A DNA stretch of 64,000 nucleotides, taken from NCBI RefSeq assembly GCF_021228125.1, contig NZ_JAJQQS010000006.1, forward strand, positions 372,001 to 436,000, given 5' to 3'. Under the pieces are notes generated by a model, which made no database searches, was not told the origin of the DNA, and saw only the letters and a list, made by a program, of their open reading frames with translations. Position numbers and translations under genes: made by a program. This document shows positions 1 through 8,519 of this stretch, piece by piece. Positions within the stretch are counted from its first letter, which is position 1. Each line of letters begins with the position of its first letter. Origin of the DNA: Streptomyces albireticuli (GTDB lineage Bacteria > Actinomycetota > Actinomycetes > Streptomycetales > Streptomycetaceae).

Positions 1-30
1 GCGACCTTCGGGCCCGACGAGCCGAGGTGA
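1..30 (+). CDS. C-terminal tail of an upstream gene (partial)
   Basis: Frame 1 reads nine sense codons ending PDEPR and then TGA. A strong hairpin follows 45 bases later, as expected at the end of a transcription unit. Too short to assign a family. Confidence 0.3.
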   Translation, partial: ATFGPDEPR

Positions 31-74
31 GGGCGCACGGCCGGGCGCGGACCGGATGCCGCGCGCCGGACGGA

Positions 75-123
75 GGACGGCCGGGGCCGCCACCCCCCAC
101 AGGAGAGGCCCCGGCCGCCGTCC
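75..123 (+). terminator. GC-rich hairpin terminator
   Basis: Arms 75-88 and 107-123 pair through GGCCGGGGCC plus an outer GGAC, with a 3-base bulge, around an 18-base loop. There is no T-run, which is common in Streptomyces. It lies just after the partial upstream gene. Confidence 0.5.
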
Positions 124-538
124 GGTGCGAACCCTGGTGGGGTCCGCATCTTGTACAGCGCCAAGGGCCGCGAATCCGTCACACTGTCATACCGCCGTGG
201 TCGGGTCTCTTCTGGACGAGGCCGGGCACATGGCCGTAACGTGCGGGGTCCGCGCTCGTCGGAGCGTGTCTCTCTCGTCTGTTCTCGTCTGTCCCAGTGG
301 CCGGGGAACCGGGGAAAACCGGCAATGACGACCACAGCCCCAGGGGGTCCGAAGATGTGTCCGTGCGGTCAGACGTCCCCACGGTGGGTGGCGGCGGCCG
401 GTGTGCCGTCCCGCGCCGCCGGGTATCGGCCAGTCGAACCCGGCCCCGTAGCCGGTGACACCCGGGCGCAGAATCCTTACGGCGTCGGGCCCGCGGGCTG
501 CTGAGTCGCGGATTCTCGGAGTGGGGCAGGATGAGGGC
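124..538. other. Non-coding leader upstream of the sigma factor gene
   Basis: No convincing coding frame: the frames open here are shadows without family features. A GTG at 455 is in frame with the sigma factor gene but lacks a ribosome site. The stretch probably carries the sigma gene promoter; I could not assign -35/-10 boxes. Confidence 0.4.
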
Positions 539-1201
539 GTGCAGGGGGACGACGCTGAGCTGACGGCCGCGGTGCGCGCGGCGCAGAGCGGGGACGAGAC
601 GGCATTCCGTACGGTCTACCGTGCTGTGCACCCCCGCCTGCTCGGCTACGTCCGCACGCTCGTCGGCGACCCGGACGCGGAGGACGTGGCCTCCGAGGCG
701 TGGCTCCAGATCGCGCGCGACCTGGAGCGGTTCACCGGTGACGCGGACCGGTTCCGCGGCTGGGCCGCGCGGATCGCGCGCAACCGCGCGCTCGACCACA
801 TACGGATGCGGGGCCGGCGCCCGGCCATCGGCGGCGACGAGAGCGAACTCGCGGCCCGGCCCGCCGACGCGGACACCGCGGGCGAGGCCCTGGAGTCCCT
901 CGGCACGGACCGCACCCTCGCGCTCATAGCCCAGCTCCCTCAGGACCAGGCGGAGGCCGTCGTGCTGCGTGTCGTCGTCGGCCTCGACGCGAAGAGCGCG
1001 GCCGGCGTGCTCGGCAAGCGGCCGGGGGCGGTCCGCACCGCCGCCCACCGCGGCCTGCGGCGGCTGGCCGAGCTGGTCACGGCGGCCGACGCGCTCCCCG
1101 CGCAGCGGCGGCCCTCTTCGACGCCCCCGACGTCACACACCGGAGCGAATGCTTCTGCCGGTGTGACGCAATTGCGTGCGCGGACGCAGAAGGACATGTG
1201 A
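539..1201 (+). CDS. ECF-type RNA polymerase sigma factor
   Basis: About 220 residues with both halves of a group 4 sigma factor. Region 2 lies around LLGYVRTLVGDPDAEDV and RFRGWAARIARNRALDH (-10 recognition and core binding). Region 4 is a helix-turn-helix around AAGVLGKRPGAVRTAAHRGL (-35 recognition). GTG 539 is chosen because AGGA lies 7 bases upstream; GTG codons at 455 and 521 are in frame but lack a good site. The stop overlaps the next gene by 4 bp (GTGA), so the two are translationally coupled. Such pairs usually join a sigma factor to its membrane regulator. The regulon is unknown. Family sure, start moderately sure. Confidence 0.9.
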   Translation: MQGDDAELTAAVRAAQSGDETAFRTVYRAVHPRLLGYVRTLVGDPDAEDVASEAWLQIARDLERFTGDADRFRGWAARIARNRALDHIRMRGRRPAIGGDESELAARPADADTAGEALESLGTDRTLALIAQLPQDQAEAVVLRVVVGLDAKSAAGVLGKRPGAVRTAAHRGLRRLAELVTAADALPAQRRPSSTPPTSHTGANASAGVTQLRARTQKDM

Positions 1202-3213
1202 TGGCGGACGACCACCGGTACGACTGGTTGGAAGACTGGCTGGACGACGACGCCGTGGAACGGCTCCTGAGCGCCCCGGCCGGCGCCGAGCGCACGGCGG
1301 ACGCGCCGACCCCGCCGACTTCGGAGACCCGGCCGAGGCCGGGTACGCCCGCGGCGCCGGGCACGTCCGGGACCAAGGGCATGCGAGCGGACGCGGAAGC
1401 CCCGGGGACGCCGGGCGCGCGGTCGGGCTCGGACGTGTCGGACGGCTCGGGCGCGTGGATGGGCGCTGATGCCTCGGCGGGCTCGGGCGCGTGGATGGAC
1501 GCCGACGCCTCGGCGGTTTCGGACGCGCGGTCGGACTTCGGCGTGCCTGCCGACGTGGGTATGCGTGTCGAGCCGGGCATGCCTGCCGACGTGGGCATGC
1601 CTGTCGACCCGGGTATGCCCGCGGGCCCGGGCACGCCCGACGGCCGCGGAGCGCCGGACGGCCCGGGCGCCGGGGTGACCTCGGGCAGGCGCCCGGCGCC
1701 GGGCGCGGTGCCGACTCCGGGCATGCCCGCGACCCCGCGTCCCCGGCCGGTTCCGCCGGAGGCGGCGGCCCTGCTCGCGGCTCTGCGTTCCCTGACCCCG
1801 CCCCCCGCGGCCCCCGGCCGCCCGCTGCCCGGCGAGGAAGCGGCGGTGGCGGCCTTCCGCGCCGCCCGCGCCGCGGCCGCGCCGAAGCCGGTGACAGGGG
1901 TCGGACACACGGCCGGAGCGGCCTCCTTCGGGGCCGCGCCGATGAGTTCGGCGGAGAGACCTACGCGCGTCGACGTGGCGGGGACGGACGCGTCCGGGGC
2001 CACGCCGACGCACGGTTCCGGCGCTGCCGGTGCGGTGACGCCTGGTGCTGGGTCGCTCGGGGCCGTGACGCCTGGTGCTGGGTCGCCCGGGTCTGTGACG
2101 CCTGGCGCTGGGTCGCCCGGGTCTGTGACGCCCCGGTCCGTGACGCCCGGGTCTGTGACGCCCGGGTCTGTGACGCCCGGGTCTGTGACGCCCGGGTCCG
2201 TGACGCCCGGCTCCGGCGCCGCGGGTTTCGAAGCCGTCGGATCCGGCACTGTCCGTTCCGGCGCCGTCCGTTCCGATTCCGTCCGTCCAGGCGCTGTCCG
2301 CTCCGACGTCGCGGACTCCGGCGACTCCGGTTCCGGCCCCGACGGTTCTGACGCTTCTGACGCTTCTGACGGTTCCGACATCTCCGGCGGCGACCACGCC
2401 CCCGTCGTCGCGATCGGCGTCGGCCGCCGGCGGCGGCTCGGCAGGCGCTGGCGGCCCGTCGAGGTCGGCGTGGCGATGGCGCTCGCCGGCTGCGCCCTCG
2501 GAGGCGTCGCGGTGGCCGCCGGTACGGGCGTCCTCCCGGCACCCTTCAAGCGGTCGAGCGGCGAACCGGCGGCGGGCGCGAGCGTGTCCGCCCTGGAGAA
2601 CGGCGGCGCGGGCACCACGGAGCCCGGTGCCCCGGGATCCACCCCGTCGCGCGGCGAGGACGGCGGCCCGCGTGAGAGCGGCCGCCCGTCGGCCTCCGCC
2701 ACGCCCGGCGCCGAGACGGGCGCCGGACACGGCGGCGGCAGGAACGCCGGGCCCGGCGCGTCCCCTTCGGAGACACCGCGCCACCACGACGGCGGCACCC
2801 GCGAGGACCGCGACGGCGACGGCCGTGACGGCGACCGGAACGACGACCGCGACGACCGTAAGGACGACGGCAAGGAAACCGACGCCGGTAAGAACGCCAC
2901 CACCCTGGCCGCCCGCCTGTGCCGCGACTACCTGGCGGCCCAGCAGCGCCGCGGTGACGCTGTCGATGAGAACGACATCCGCACGCTGGAGCGTTCGGCG
3001 GGCGCCGGCGCGGCGGCGATCCGCAAGTACTGCGAGAAGCTCCTGGACGGCGGGGGCGGCCTGGGCGGGCTGCGGAACCTTCCGGCGAAGGGTGGCGTGA
3101 CGGGTACGGCGTCCGGGCTCGGGGGTGCGCCGCAGGCGCCGGTGTTGCCGCTGCCGTTGCCGGTTCCGGGTGTGCCGGTGGGTGCGGGCGGTTCGGAGGC
3201 GCGGGGCACGTAG
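1198..3213 (+). CDS. Low-complexity one-pass membrane protein coupled to the sigma factor
   Basis: 671 residues. The N-terminus (DDHRYDWLEDWLDDDAVERLL) is acidic and probably the part that meets the cytoplasmic partner. Residues about 50-400 are Gly/Pro/Ser/Ala-rich and contain VTPGS repeats. A single hydrophobic helix (about 422-446, VGVAMALAGCALGGVAVAAG) follows an Arg-rich stop signal. The outer C-terminal part has a Ser/Pro/Gly linker and a small region (about 565-620) with two Cys (ARLCRDYL, KYCEKLL). No zinc anti-sigma motif (HxxxCxxC) was seen. Coupling to an ECF sigma gene suggests an anti-sigma-like or sensor role; this is inference from position only. ATG 1201 is an alternative start. 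Confidence 0.75.
   Translation: MMADDHRYDWLEDWLDDDAVERLLSAPAGAERTADAPTPPTSETRPRPGTPAAPGTSGTKGMRADAEAPGTPGARSGSDVSDGSGAWMGADASAGSGAWMDADASAVSDARSDFGVPADVGMRVEPGMPADVGMPVDPGMPAGPGTPDGRGAPDGPGAGVTSGRRPAPGAVPTPGMPATPRPRPVPPEAAALLAALRSLTPPPAAPGRPLPGEEAAVAAFRAARAAAAPKPVTGVGHTAGAASFGAAPMSSAERPTRVDVAGTDASGATPTHGSGAAGAVTPGAGSLGAVTPGAGSPGSVTPGAGSPGSVTPRSVTPGSVTPGSVTPGSVTPGSVTPGSGAAGFEAVGSGTVRSGAVRSDSVRPGAVRSDVADSGDSGSGPDGSDASDASDGSDISGGDHAPVVAIGVGRRRRLGRRWRPVEVGVAMALAGCALGGVAVAAGTGVLPAPFKRSSGEPAAGASVSALENGGAGTTEPGAPGSTPSRGEDGGPRESGRPSASATPGAETGAGHGGGRNAGPGASPSETPRHHDGGTREDRDGDGRDGDRNDDRDDRKDDGKETDAGKNATTLAARLCRDYLAAQQRRGDAVDENDIRTLERSAGAGAAAIRKYCEKLLDGGGGLGGLRNLPAKGGVTGTASGLGGAPQAPVLPLPLPVPGVPVGAGGSEARGT
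2035..2214 (+). repeat. In-gene 15/30-bp tandem repeat (VTPGS)
   Basis: Units starting GTGACGCC are repeated first at 30-bp and then at 15-bp spacing (gtgacgcccgggtct, near-identical for five copies). The array is in frame and encodes VTPGS repeats in the cytoplasmic linker of the membrane protein. Confidence 0.9.
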
Positions 3214-3640
3214 GGGTGGTGCCGCTGCGCGGGGCTTTGTCCCCGGCCCCGCCCCTTCCCGCTGCATCCGATGTGCGGCTCCGCCGCGTGGCGGGGGCAA
3301 GCCCCCGGGCCCCCTTTTCCGCGCTCCGCGCGGTGGGCCTCAAGTGCCGGCCAGGCTGAACTCGGCCCGGCCGGCACTTGAGGACCGGGGCCCGGGGAGC
3401 TCCCCGCCCCCCTCGGGCCTTCGGGCAGGACAGCCCGCCCCTGGTGCAGCGGAAGGTCAACCTCGGACAGGGCGCAATCCAGCCTGCGGAGAGCCGACCT
3501 CATGCAGGAGCGAAATCCAGCCCGGCCGGCGTTTGAGGCCACCGCGCGGCAGCGCGGAACCGGGGCCCGGGGCGGAGCCCCGGTTACGGGAAGGGGCGGG
3601 TAGGGGACAAAGCCCCGCGCAGCGGCACCCGCACCGCACC
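3214..3640. repeat. Mosaic intergenic repeat, two copies
   Basis: The gap before the mutase gene (3214-3889) holds no gene. It carries two copies of a module built from GCCGCTGCGCGGGGCTTTGTCC, a CGCCCCTTCCCG block, a GGGCCCGG block and an inverted repeat (CCTCAAGTGCCGGCC ... GGCCGGCACTTGAGG near 3350-3385). The second copy (about 3520-3632) is in opposite orientation. The same module recurs near 5620, 10205, 26480 and 29920. Confidence 0.8.
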
Positions 3641-3889
3641 CCGCCGCCACACCCCCCGTGACATTTTCACGACGCCCGGCGCTGTAAGAAGTGAGCCGAC
3701 TGGTCATCGGCCGCGCAAGAGCCGGAGTTCCCCCCATACCGTCGGCTCCTGCGCATCGGCGCGGGCGGGGCTCTTCCCCCGGCCCTGCCCGCGCCCCCCA
3801 CACCCGCCCCGCATGTCGGGGCTGTCCCCGCCCCACCCCTCGGCGCATGCTGGTGAACACAGCCCCAGCGGAGCGGGAGGCGGTAGCCG

Positions 3890-5587
3890 ATGGGCACCCA
3901 GGAGCCGAAGCCGGAACCGGACGCGGAACTGAAGCCGGAGGCGGAACCGAAGGCGAAGGCCGAGCCGAAGCACGCACGGGACACAGCGAGCGGCCGCGCC
4001 CCGCACCCCCCACGCCTGACCGAGTCCGGATTCCCCGTCGAGCCGGTCTACGGCCCCGACGCCCTCGCCGACTGGGACCCCGCCGACCGGCTGGGCGCCC
4101 CCGGCGCGTACCCCTTCACCCGCGGCGTCTACCCGACGATGTACACGGGCCGCCCCTGGACCATGCGCCAGTACGCCGGATTCGGCACCGCCGCCGAGTC
4201 CAACGCCCGTTACCGGCAGCTCATCGCCCACGGCGGTACGGGCCTGTCCGTCGCCTTCGACCTGCCCACGCAGATGGGCCACGACTCGGACACCGCGCTC
4301 GCGGGCGGCGAGGTCGGCAAGGTGGGCGTCGCCGTCGACTCGGTCGAGGACATGCGGGTGCTCTTCGGCGGAATCCCGCTCGGCGAGGTCTCCACGTCGA
4401 TGACCATCAACGCCCCGGCCGCGCTGCTCCTGCTGATGTACCAACTGGTCGGCGAGGAGCAGGGCGTACCGGCGGAGGCGCTCACCGGGACCGTGCAGAA
4501 CGACGTCCTCAAGGAGTACATCGCCCGCGGTACGTACATCTTCCCGCCCAAGCCGTCGCTGCGGCTGGTCGCGGACACCTTCCGATACTGCGCCGCCGAG
4601 CTCCCCCGGTGGAACACGATCTCGATCTCCGGCTACCACATGGCCGAGGCCGGGGCCTCGCCCGCGCAGGAGATCGCCTTCACCCTCGCGAACGGCGTCG
4701 AGTACGTCCGTACGGCCGTCGCGGCCGGCATGGACGTCGACGGGCTCGCGCCGCGCCTGTCGTTCTTCTTCGTGGCCCGTACGACGATCCTGGAGGAGGT
4801 CGCGAAGTTCCGGGCGGCGCGGCGGATCTGGGCGAGGGTGATGCGCGAGGAGTTCGGCGCCCGCGACCCCAGGTCGCTGATGCTGCGCTTCCACACCCAG
4901 ACGGCGGGCGTCCAGCTCACCGCCCAGCAGCCCGAGGTCAATCTGGTGCGGGTGGCCGTCCAGGCGATGGCGGCCGTCCTCGGCGGCACCCAGTCCCTGC
5001 ACACCAACGCCTTCGACGAGGCGATCGCCCTGCCGACGGACAAGGCGGCCCGGCTGGCCCTGCGCACCCAGCAGGTGCTGGCCTACGAGACGGACGTGAC
5101 GGCGACGGTGGACCCGTTCGCGGGTTCGTACGCGGTGGAGTCGCTGACGGACGCGGTCGAGGAGGCCGCCCTGGACCTCATGAGGAGGGTCGCGGACCGG
5201 GGCGGTGCGGTGGCCGCCATCGAGGACGGCTTCCAGAAGTCCGAGATCGAGCGCAACGCGTACCGCATCGCCCAGGAGACCGACGGCGGCGAACGGGTGG
5301 TCGTCGGCGTCAACCGCTACCGGCTGGACGAGGAGGAGCCGTACGAACCCTTGCGCGTCGACCCGGCGATCGAGGCCCAGCAGGTGGCCCGGCTGGAGCG
5401 GCTGCGCGCGGAGCGCGACGGGCGGGCGGTGCGGGCGGCGCTGGCGGAGCTGCGGAAGGCGGCGGGCGGGACGGCCAACGTGCTGTACCCGATGAAGGAC
5501 GCGCTGAGGGCGCGGGCGACGGTGGGGGAGGTGTGCGGGGTGCTGCGGGGGGTGTGGGGGACGTACGAGCCGACGGAGCGGTTCTGA
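3890..5587 (+). CDS. Acyl-CoA mutase large subunit (methylmalonyl-CoA mutase family)
   Basis: 565 residues, the length of a stand-alone large (TIM-barrel) subunit. It lacks the C-terminal cobalamin domain (no DxHxxG), so it must use a separate B12 subunit, not encoded here. The B12-dependent family rearranges carbon skeletons of acyl-CoA thioesters. Core signatures are present: [41 protein letters not shown] (His250). Tyr95 and Arg213 match the Tyr89 and Arg207 that bind the methylmalonyl carboxylate in the Propionibacterium enzyme; isobutyryl-CoA mutase has Phe and Gln there. A carboxylated acyl-CoA is therefore more likely than isobutyryl-CoA. Residues 1-40 are a charged extension ([15 protein letters not shown]). 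Start ATG follows GGGAGG. Transcribed alone. Confidence 0.93.
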   Translation: MGTQEPKPEPDAELKPEAEPKAKAEPKHARDTASGRAPHPPRLTESGFPVEPVYGPDALADWDPADRLGAPGAYPFTRGVYPTMYTGRPWTMRQYAGFGTAAESNARYRQLIAHGGTGLSVAFDLPTQMGHDSDTALAGGEVGKVGVAVDSVEDMRVLFGGIPLGEVSTSMTINAPAALLLLMYQLVGEEQGVPAEALTGTVQNDVLKEYIARGTYIFPPKPSLRLVADTFRYCAAELPRWNTISISGYHMAEAGASPAQEIAFTLANGVEYVRTAVAAGMDVDGLAPRLSFFFVARTTILEEVAKFRAARRIWARVMREEFGARDPRSLMLRFHTQTAGVQLTAQQPEVNLVRVAVQAMAAVLGGTQSLHTNAFDEAIALPTDKAARLALRTQQVLAYETDVTATVDPFAGSYAVESLTDAVEEAALDLMRRVADRGGAVAAIEDGFQKSEIERNAYRIAQETDGGERVVVGVNRYRLDEEEPYEPLRVDPAIEAQQVARLERLRAERDGRAVRAALAELRKAAGGTANVLYPMKDALRARATVGEVCGVLRGVWGTYEPTERF

Positions 5588-5619
5588 GGGCGGGGGGTTG
5601 TGCGGGTGGGTTGTGCGGG

Positions 5620-5835
5620 TGCGGGTGCCGCTGCGCGGGGCTTTGTCCCCTACCCGCCCCTTCCCGAAACCGGGGAGCTCCCCGGGCCCCCGGTTCCGCG
5701 CTGCCGCGCGGTGTCCTCAATCGCCGGACGGGCTGAAATCAGCCCGTCCGGCGATTGAGGACCGGGGCCCGGGGCGGAGCCCCGGTTCGGGAAGGGGCGG
5801 GGCTGGGGAAAGGCCCCGCGCAGCGGCACCCTGAC
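5620..5835. repeat. Mosaic intergenic repeat
   Basis: Another copy of the module seen at 3214: GTGCCGCTGCGCGGGGC, CGCCCCTTCCCG, then a perfect palindrome, then the same blocks in reverse (CGGGAAGGGGCGGGG, GCCCCGCGCAGCGGCAC). The whole 200 bp is close to a large inverted repeat. Confidence 0.85.
5715..5760. terminator. Perfect 22-bp-stem hairpin inside the repeat
   Basis: Arms 5715-5736 (CCTCAATCGCCGGACGGG and on to CTGA) and 5739-5760 are exact complements around a two-base AA centre. Placed after the mutase gene it could end transcription, but the same palindrome core occurs in many gaps of this window, so it belongs to a repeat family. Confidence 0.7.
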
Positions 5836-5869
5836 CCGCACGGATCCCCGCATGCGAGACACTGGTGGG

Positions 5870-6088
5870 ATGTCCTCCCCCCGCCGCACCTGCCCCGTCT
5901 GCTCCCGCGAGATCGCCGTCGTCGGTGGCCGCTACGCCCGCCACGACCCGCCGGGCCGCCGCCCCGCGTTCTCGTACGAGCTCATCTCCTGCCCCGGTTC
6001 GCGCCGCTCGGCGCCGCTGCTGTCGACGGAGCCGAGGCTGTTCGACCCGGAGCAGCCGCCGATGGACGGGCAGCAGCAGCTCTTCTGA
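5870..6088 (+). CDS. Zinc-ribbon-like small protein
   Basis: 72 residues. It begins SSPRRTCPVCSREIAVVGGRYARHDP, with a CPVC knuckle and a later single Cys (ISCPGS); the C-terminus is DGQQQLF. A small hypothetical protein of a type found in Streptomyces; function unknown. ATG 5870 is preferred (GGTGGG just upstream) over ATG 5852, which lies six codons earlier without a site. Not obviously in an operon. Confidence 0.7.
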   Translation: MSSPRRTCPVCSREIAVVGGRYARHDPPGRRPAFSYELISCPGSRRSAPLLSTEPRLFDPEQPPMDGQQQLF

Positions 6089-6187
6089 ACAGGGGAGTTT
6101 TTCCCACCGACTCCGTGCGCCGGGCGCCCACATAATGACGACGCGGCCTGATCCGGGCCGTCGTTCATGGGGGAAGGTGCAGGTCAG

Positions 6188-7480
6188 ATGGGTGGGATCG
6201 CGGTCGTGGAGACGACAGGCGGCGGTGTGTTCGCGGACGGGATGCGCGGCCTGGGGCGGTCGCTGAGGCTGTGGGGGCTGGGGATCAGGGCGACGGTGAT
6301 GTCGCTCCTGGTCTCCCTGGTGTTGTTCTCGCTCCCCGGGGTGGGGCTGCTGCTGGTTCCGGCGGTCGTGGGCGGCGTCCGCCGGGTGGCCAACCGGCAG
6401 CGGGAGCTGGCCGGCGCGTGGTCGGGGAGGCCGATACCGGTCCCGTACGCGCCGAAGCCCGCCGACGAGGGGTTCCTGTCGCGCTGCCGGTGGATCGCCC
6501 ATGACACCCAGACCTGGCGGGACTGGCTGTGGGTGACGCTCGACCCGATCGTGGGCGTGGCGCTGGCGTTCCTGCCGATCGGTCTGATCCTGAGCGGTTT
6601 CTGGGGCATGGGCCTGGCCTTCTTCGGGCCGGAGCTGTCGGCCGAGTGGGACGGGCTCTGGTTCGACTTCATCCCGGTCGAGGGACCGACGACGGCGATG
6701 CTGGCGGGCGTGCTGGGCCTCCTCCACCTGCCGCTCGCCCTGTGGCTGGCCCCGCGCACGGTCCGCGCCCACGGCGCCTGGACCCGCCGGCTGCTCGCCC
6801 CGAGCGAGACGGCGCGGATGGCCGACCGCATCGAGCACCTGTCCGTGACCCGCTCCGACGCGGTGGACACGCAGATGGCCGAGATCCGCCGTATCGAGCG
6901 CGACCTCCACGACGGGGCGCAGGCCCGGCTGGTCGCGATGGGCATGACCCTCGACGCGGCGGAGCACCTCCTCGACTCCAACCCGGAGGCCGTGCGTTCG
7001 CTGCTGATCGAGGCCCGCAAGTCCTCGTCCAAGGCCCTGGAGGAACTCCGCGACCTCGTCCGGGGCATCCACCCGCCCGTACTGGCCGACCGCGGCCTCG
7101 CCGACGCGGTACGCGCCCTGGCCATGGTCAGCCCGCTGACCGCCGAGGTCACCGTCGACCTGCCGGGCCGGCCGGAACTGCCGGTGGAGTCGGCCGTCTA
7201 CTTCGCGGTGTCCGAGATCCTGGCCAACGCCGCCAAGCACTCCGGCGGTGACCGGGTCTGGCTGGACCTCCGTTACGATCACGGCATGCTGCGGGTCGGC
7301 ATCACGGACGACGGCCGCGGCGGCGCGGACATCTCGCGCGGCACGGGGTTGCGGGGCATCGAGCGGCGGCTCGCCACGTTCGACGGCGTCCTGGCCGTCA
7401 GCAGCCCCCTCAACGGCCCGACCATGGTGACGATGGAGATCCCGTGCGTGTTGTCCTCGCCGAAGACCACTTCCTGCTGA
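6188..7480 (+). CDS. Sensor histidine kinase (NarL/DesK-type partner)
   Basis: About 430 residues. The N-terminal sensor region has four hydrophobic helices (for example VMSLLVSLVLFSLPGVGLLLV and VGVALAFLPIGLILSGF), like the putative sensor domain common in actinobacterial kinases. It is followed by a HisKA_3 dimerisation domain with phosphoacceptor His in RIERDLHDGAQARL and an HATPase domain (SEILANAAKHSGG, DDGRGGAD, GTGLRGIERRL). It autophosphorylates and passes phosphate to the next gene's product, with which it overlaps by 37 bp. ATG 6188 follows GGAAGG; ATG 6167 is also in frame. The signal is unknown. Confidence 0.93.
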   Translation: MGGIAVVETTGGGVFADGMRGLGRSLRLWGLGIRATVMSLLVSLVLFSLPGVGLLLVPAVVGGVRRVANRQRELAGAWSGRPIPVPYAPKPADEGFLSRCRWIAHDTQTWRDWLWVTLDPIVGVALAFLPIGLILSGFWGMGLAFFGPELSAEWDGLWFDFIPVEGPTTAMLAGVLGLLHLPLALWLAPRTVRAHGAWTRRLLAPSETARMADRIEHLSVTRSDAVDTQMAEIRRIERDLHDGAQARLVAMGMTLDAAEHLLDSNPEAVRSLLIEARKSSSKALEELRDLVRGIHPPVLADRGLADAVRALAMVSPLTAEVTVDLPGRPELPVESAVYFAVSEILANAAKHSGGDRVWLDLRYDHGMLRVGITDDGRGGADISRGTGLRGIERRLATFDGVLAVSSPLNGPTMVTMEIPCVLSSPKTTSC

Positions 7481-8088
7481 GAGACGGCCTGATACGCCTG
7501 CTGGGCGCTTTCGGCCACGAGGTGGTGGCCGCGGTCGACAACGGCCCGGACCTGCTCGCCGCCCTGACCACCCACCGCCCGGACGTCGCCGTCGTCGACG
7601 TCCGCCTCCCCCCGACCTTCGCCGACGAGGGCCTCCGCGCGGCCCTCGCGGCCCGCCGCGACCTGCCCGCCCTCCCGGTCCTGCTCCTCTCCCAGTACGT
7701 GGAGCCGCTCTACGCCCGCGAACTCCTCGCGGACGGCGCGGGCGCGGTCGGCTACGTCCTCAAGGACCGGGTCTCCAACGGCGCCGAGTTCATGAGCACG
7801 ATCCGCTGCGTGGCGGACGGCGGCACGGTCATGGACCCCGAGGTCGTCACGAAGCTGCTTTCCAGCAAGGACCGGGACCAGGGCGTGGGCAGCCTGACGC
7901 CGCGCGAGCGGGAGGTTCTGGCGGCGCTGGCGGAAGGCCGCTCCAACGCGGGTATCGCGGAGGCGCTGTTCATCACGGAGAAGGCCGTGGCCAAGCACAT
8001 CGGGAACATCTTCCCGAAGCTGGGGCTGCACGCGTGTGACTCGGACAACCGGCGGGTGCTGGCGGTTCTGGCCTATTTGGAACGGTGA
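7444..8088 (+). CDS. LuxR/NarL-family response regulator
   Basis: 214 residues. The receiver domain has the acidic pocket (VVLAEDHFLL), phosphoacceptor Asp in VAVVDVRLPP and Lys in VLKDRVSNG. A LuxR-type helix-turn-helix at the C-terminus (LTPREREVLAALAEGRSNAG, ITEKAVAKHIGNIF) binds DNA. It starts inside the kinase gene (GTG 7444), so the two are co-translated as a cognate pair. The regulon cannot be told from sequence. Confidence 0.95.
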   Translation: MRVVLAEDHFLLRDGLIRLLGAFGHEVVAAVDNGPDLLAALTTHRPDVAVVDVRLPPTFADEGLRAALAARRDLPALPVLLLSQYVEPLYARELLADGAGAVGYVLKDRVSNGAEFMSTIRCVADGGTVMDPEVVTKLLSSKDRDQGVGSLTPREREVLAALAEGRSNAGIAEALFITEKAVAKHIGNIFPKLGLHACDSDNRRVLAVLAYLER

Positions 8089-8091
8089 CGC

Positions 8092-8109
8092 AGCCGCTGC
8101 CGCGCGGCT
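8092..8109. terminator. Short convergent hairpin
   Basis: AGCCGC and GCGGCT pair around a 6-base loop between the stop of the response regulator and the stop of the facing DUF397 gene. Weak, but the only structure in the gap. Confidence 0.35.
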
Positions 8110-8110
8110 C

Positions 8111-8302
8111 TCAGAGCAGATGGTCCGCCTTCCCCGCCTTGATCTCGCGGATCAGATCGCGGAGGGCTTCCCGGGAGTCGGTGATGTAGTGGTCCTCGGC
8201 GCCGCGGACGGCGATGTAGGCGTTGCCGACGCTGTCAGTGCCTATGCGGAAGCAGTTCGCGGCCTCTCCGCAGATCTCATCGTCCCAGGTGATATCGGTC
8301 AT
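8111..8302 (-). CDS. DUF397-like small protein
   Basis: 63 residues starting TDITWDDEICGEAANCFRIG. The pattern (conserved Cys pair, GNAYIAVRGAED, a DSREALRDLIREIKAGK end) is a variant of the DUF397 family, which accompanies WhiJ-type XRE regulators in Streptomyces. The ATG at 8302 lies 26 bases inside the preceding gene. It is the last gene of a three-gene unit with the DUF397 and XRE genes. The role is probably modulation of the regulator; no activity is known to me. Confidence 0.7.
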   Translation of the reverse strand: MTDITWDDEICGEAANCFRIGTDSVGNAYIAVRGAEDHYITDSREALRDLIREIKAGKADHLL

Positions 8303-8519
8303 CGGTGCTCCTGACGTCGTGGAGGCCCGCTTTGACGGTGCGTATGAGGCCCGAAAGGCGGTGGGGGGTGACGGTGAGGGTGACGGCGGGTGTTGCGCTC
8401 TCACGGAGTTGGACGAAAGTAGAGGAACAGCCGAGCTCGACACAGTTGTTGTTGTCGCCTCCGCCGGAGTACGAGGACTTCTGCCATGCGATGGATGAAG
8501 GCACTGCCAGGCCTTTCAC
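8277..8519 (-). CDS. DUF397 protein
   Basis: 80 residues, opening AWQKSSYSGGGDNNNCVEL, the classical DUF397 signature (W-K-S-S-x-S-G-x-x-N-C-V-E). The middle (FVQLRESATP) also fits. GTG 8519 overlaps the stop of the XRE gene by 4 bp, so it is translated with it. In Streptomyces such proteins pair with WhiJ-like regulators (the AbaA-orfD type). The C-terminal 15 residues run into the next small gene and look less conserved. Confidence 0.85.
   Translation of the reverse strand: MKGLAVPSSIAWQKSSYSGGGDNNNCVELGCSSTFVQLRESATPAVTLTVTPHRLSGLIRTVKAGLHDVRSTDDRYHLGR

Noticed and set aside
940..3300. A 786-residue open frame on the minus strand opposite the sigma factor partner
   Set aside because: It is Arg/His/Gly-rich and repetitive, the complement of a biased plus-strand gene with normal codon use; no domain is visible.
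3890..5587. Isobutyryl-CoA mutase IcmA
   Set aside because: Length fits, but Tyr95 and Arg213 stand where IcmA has Phe and Gln.
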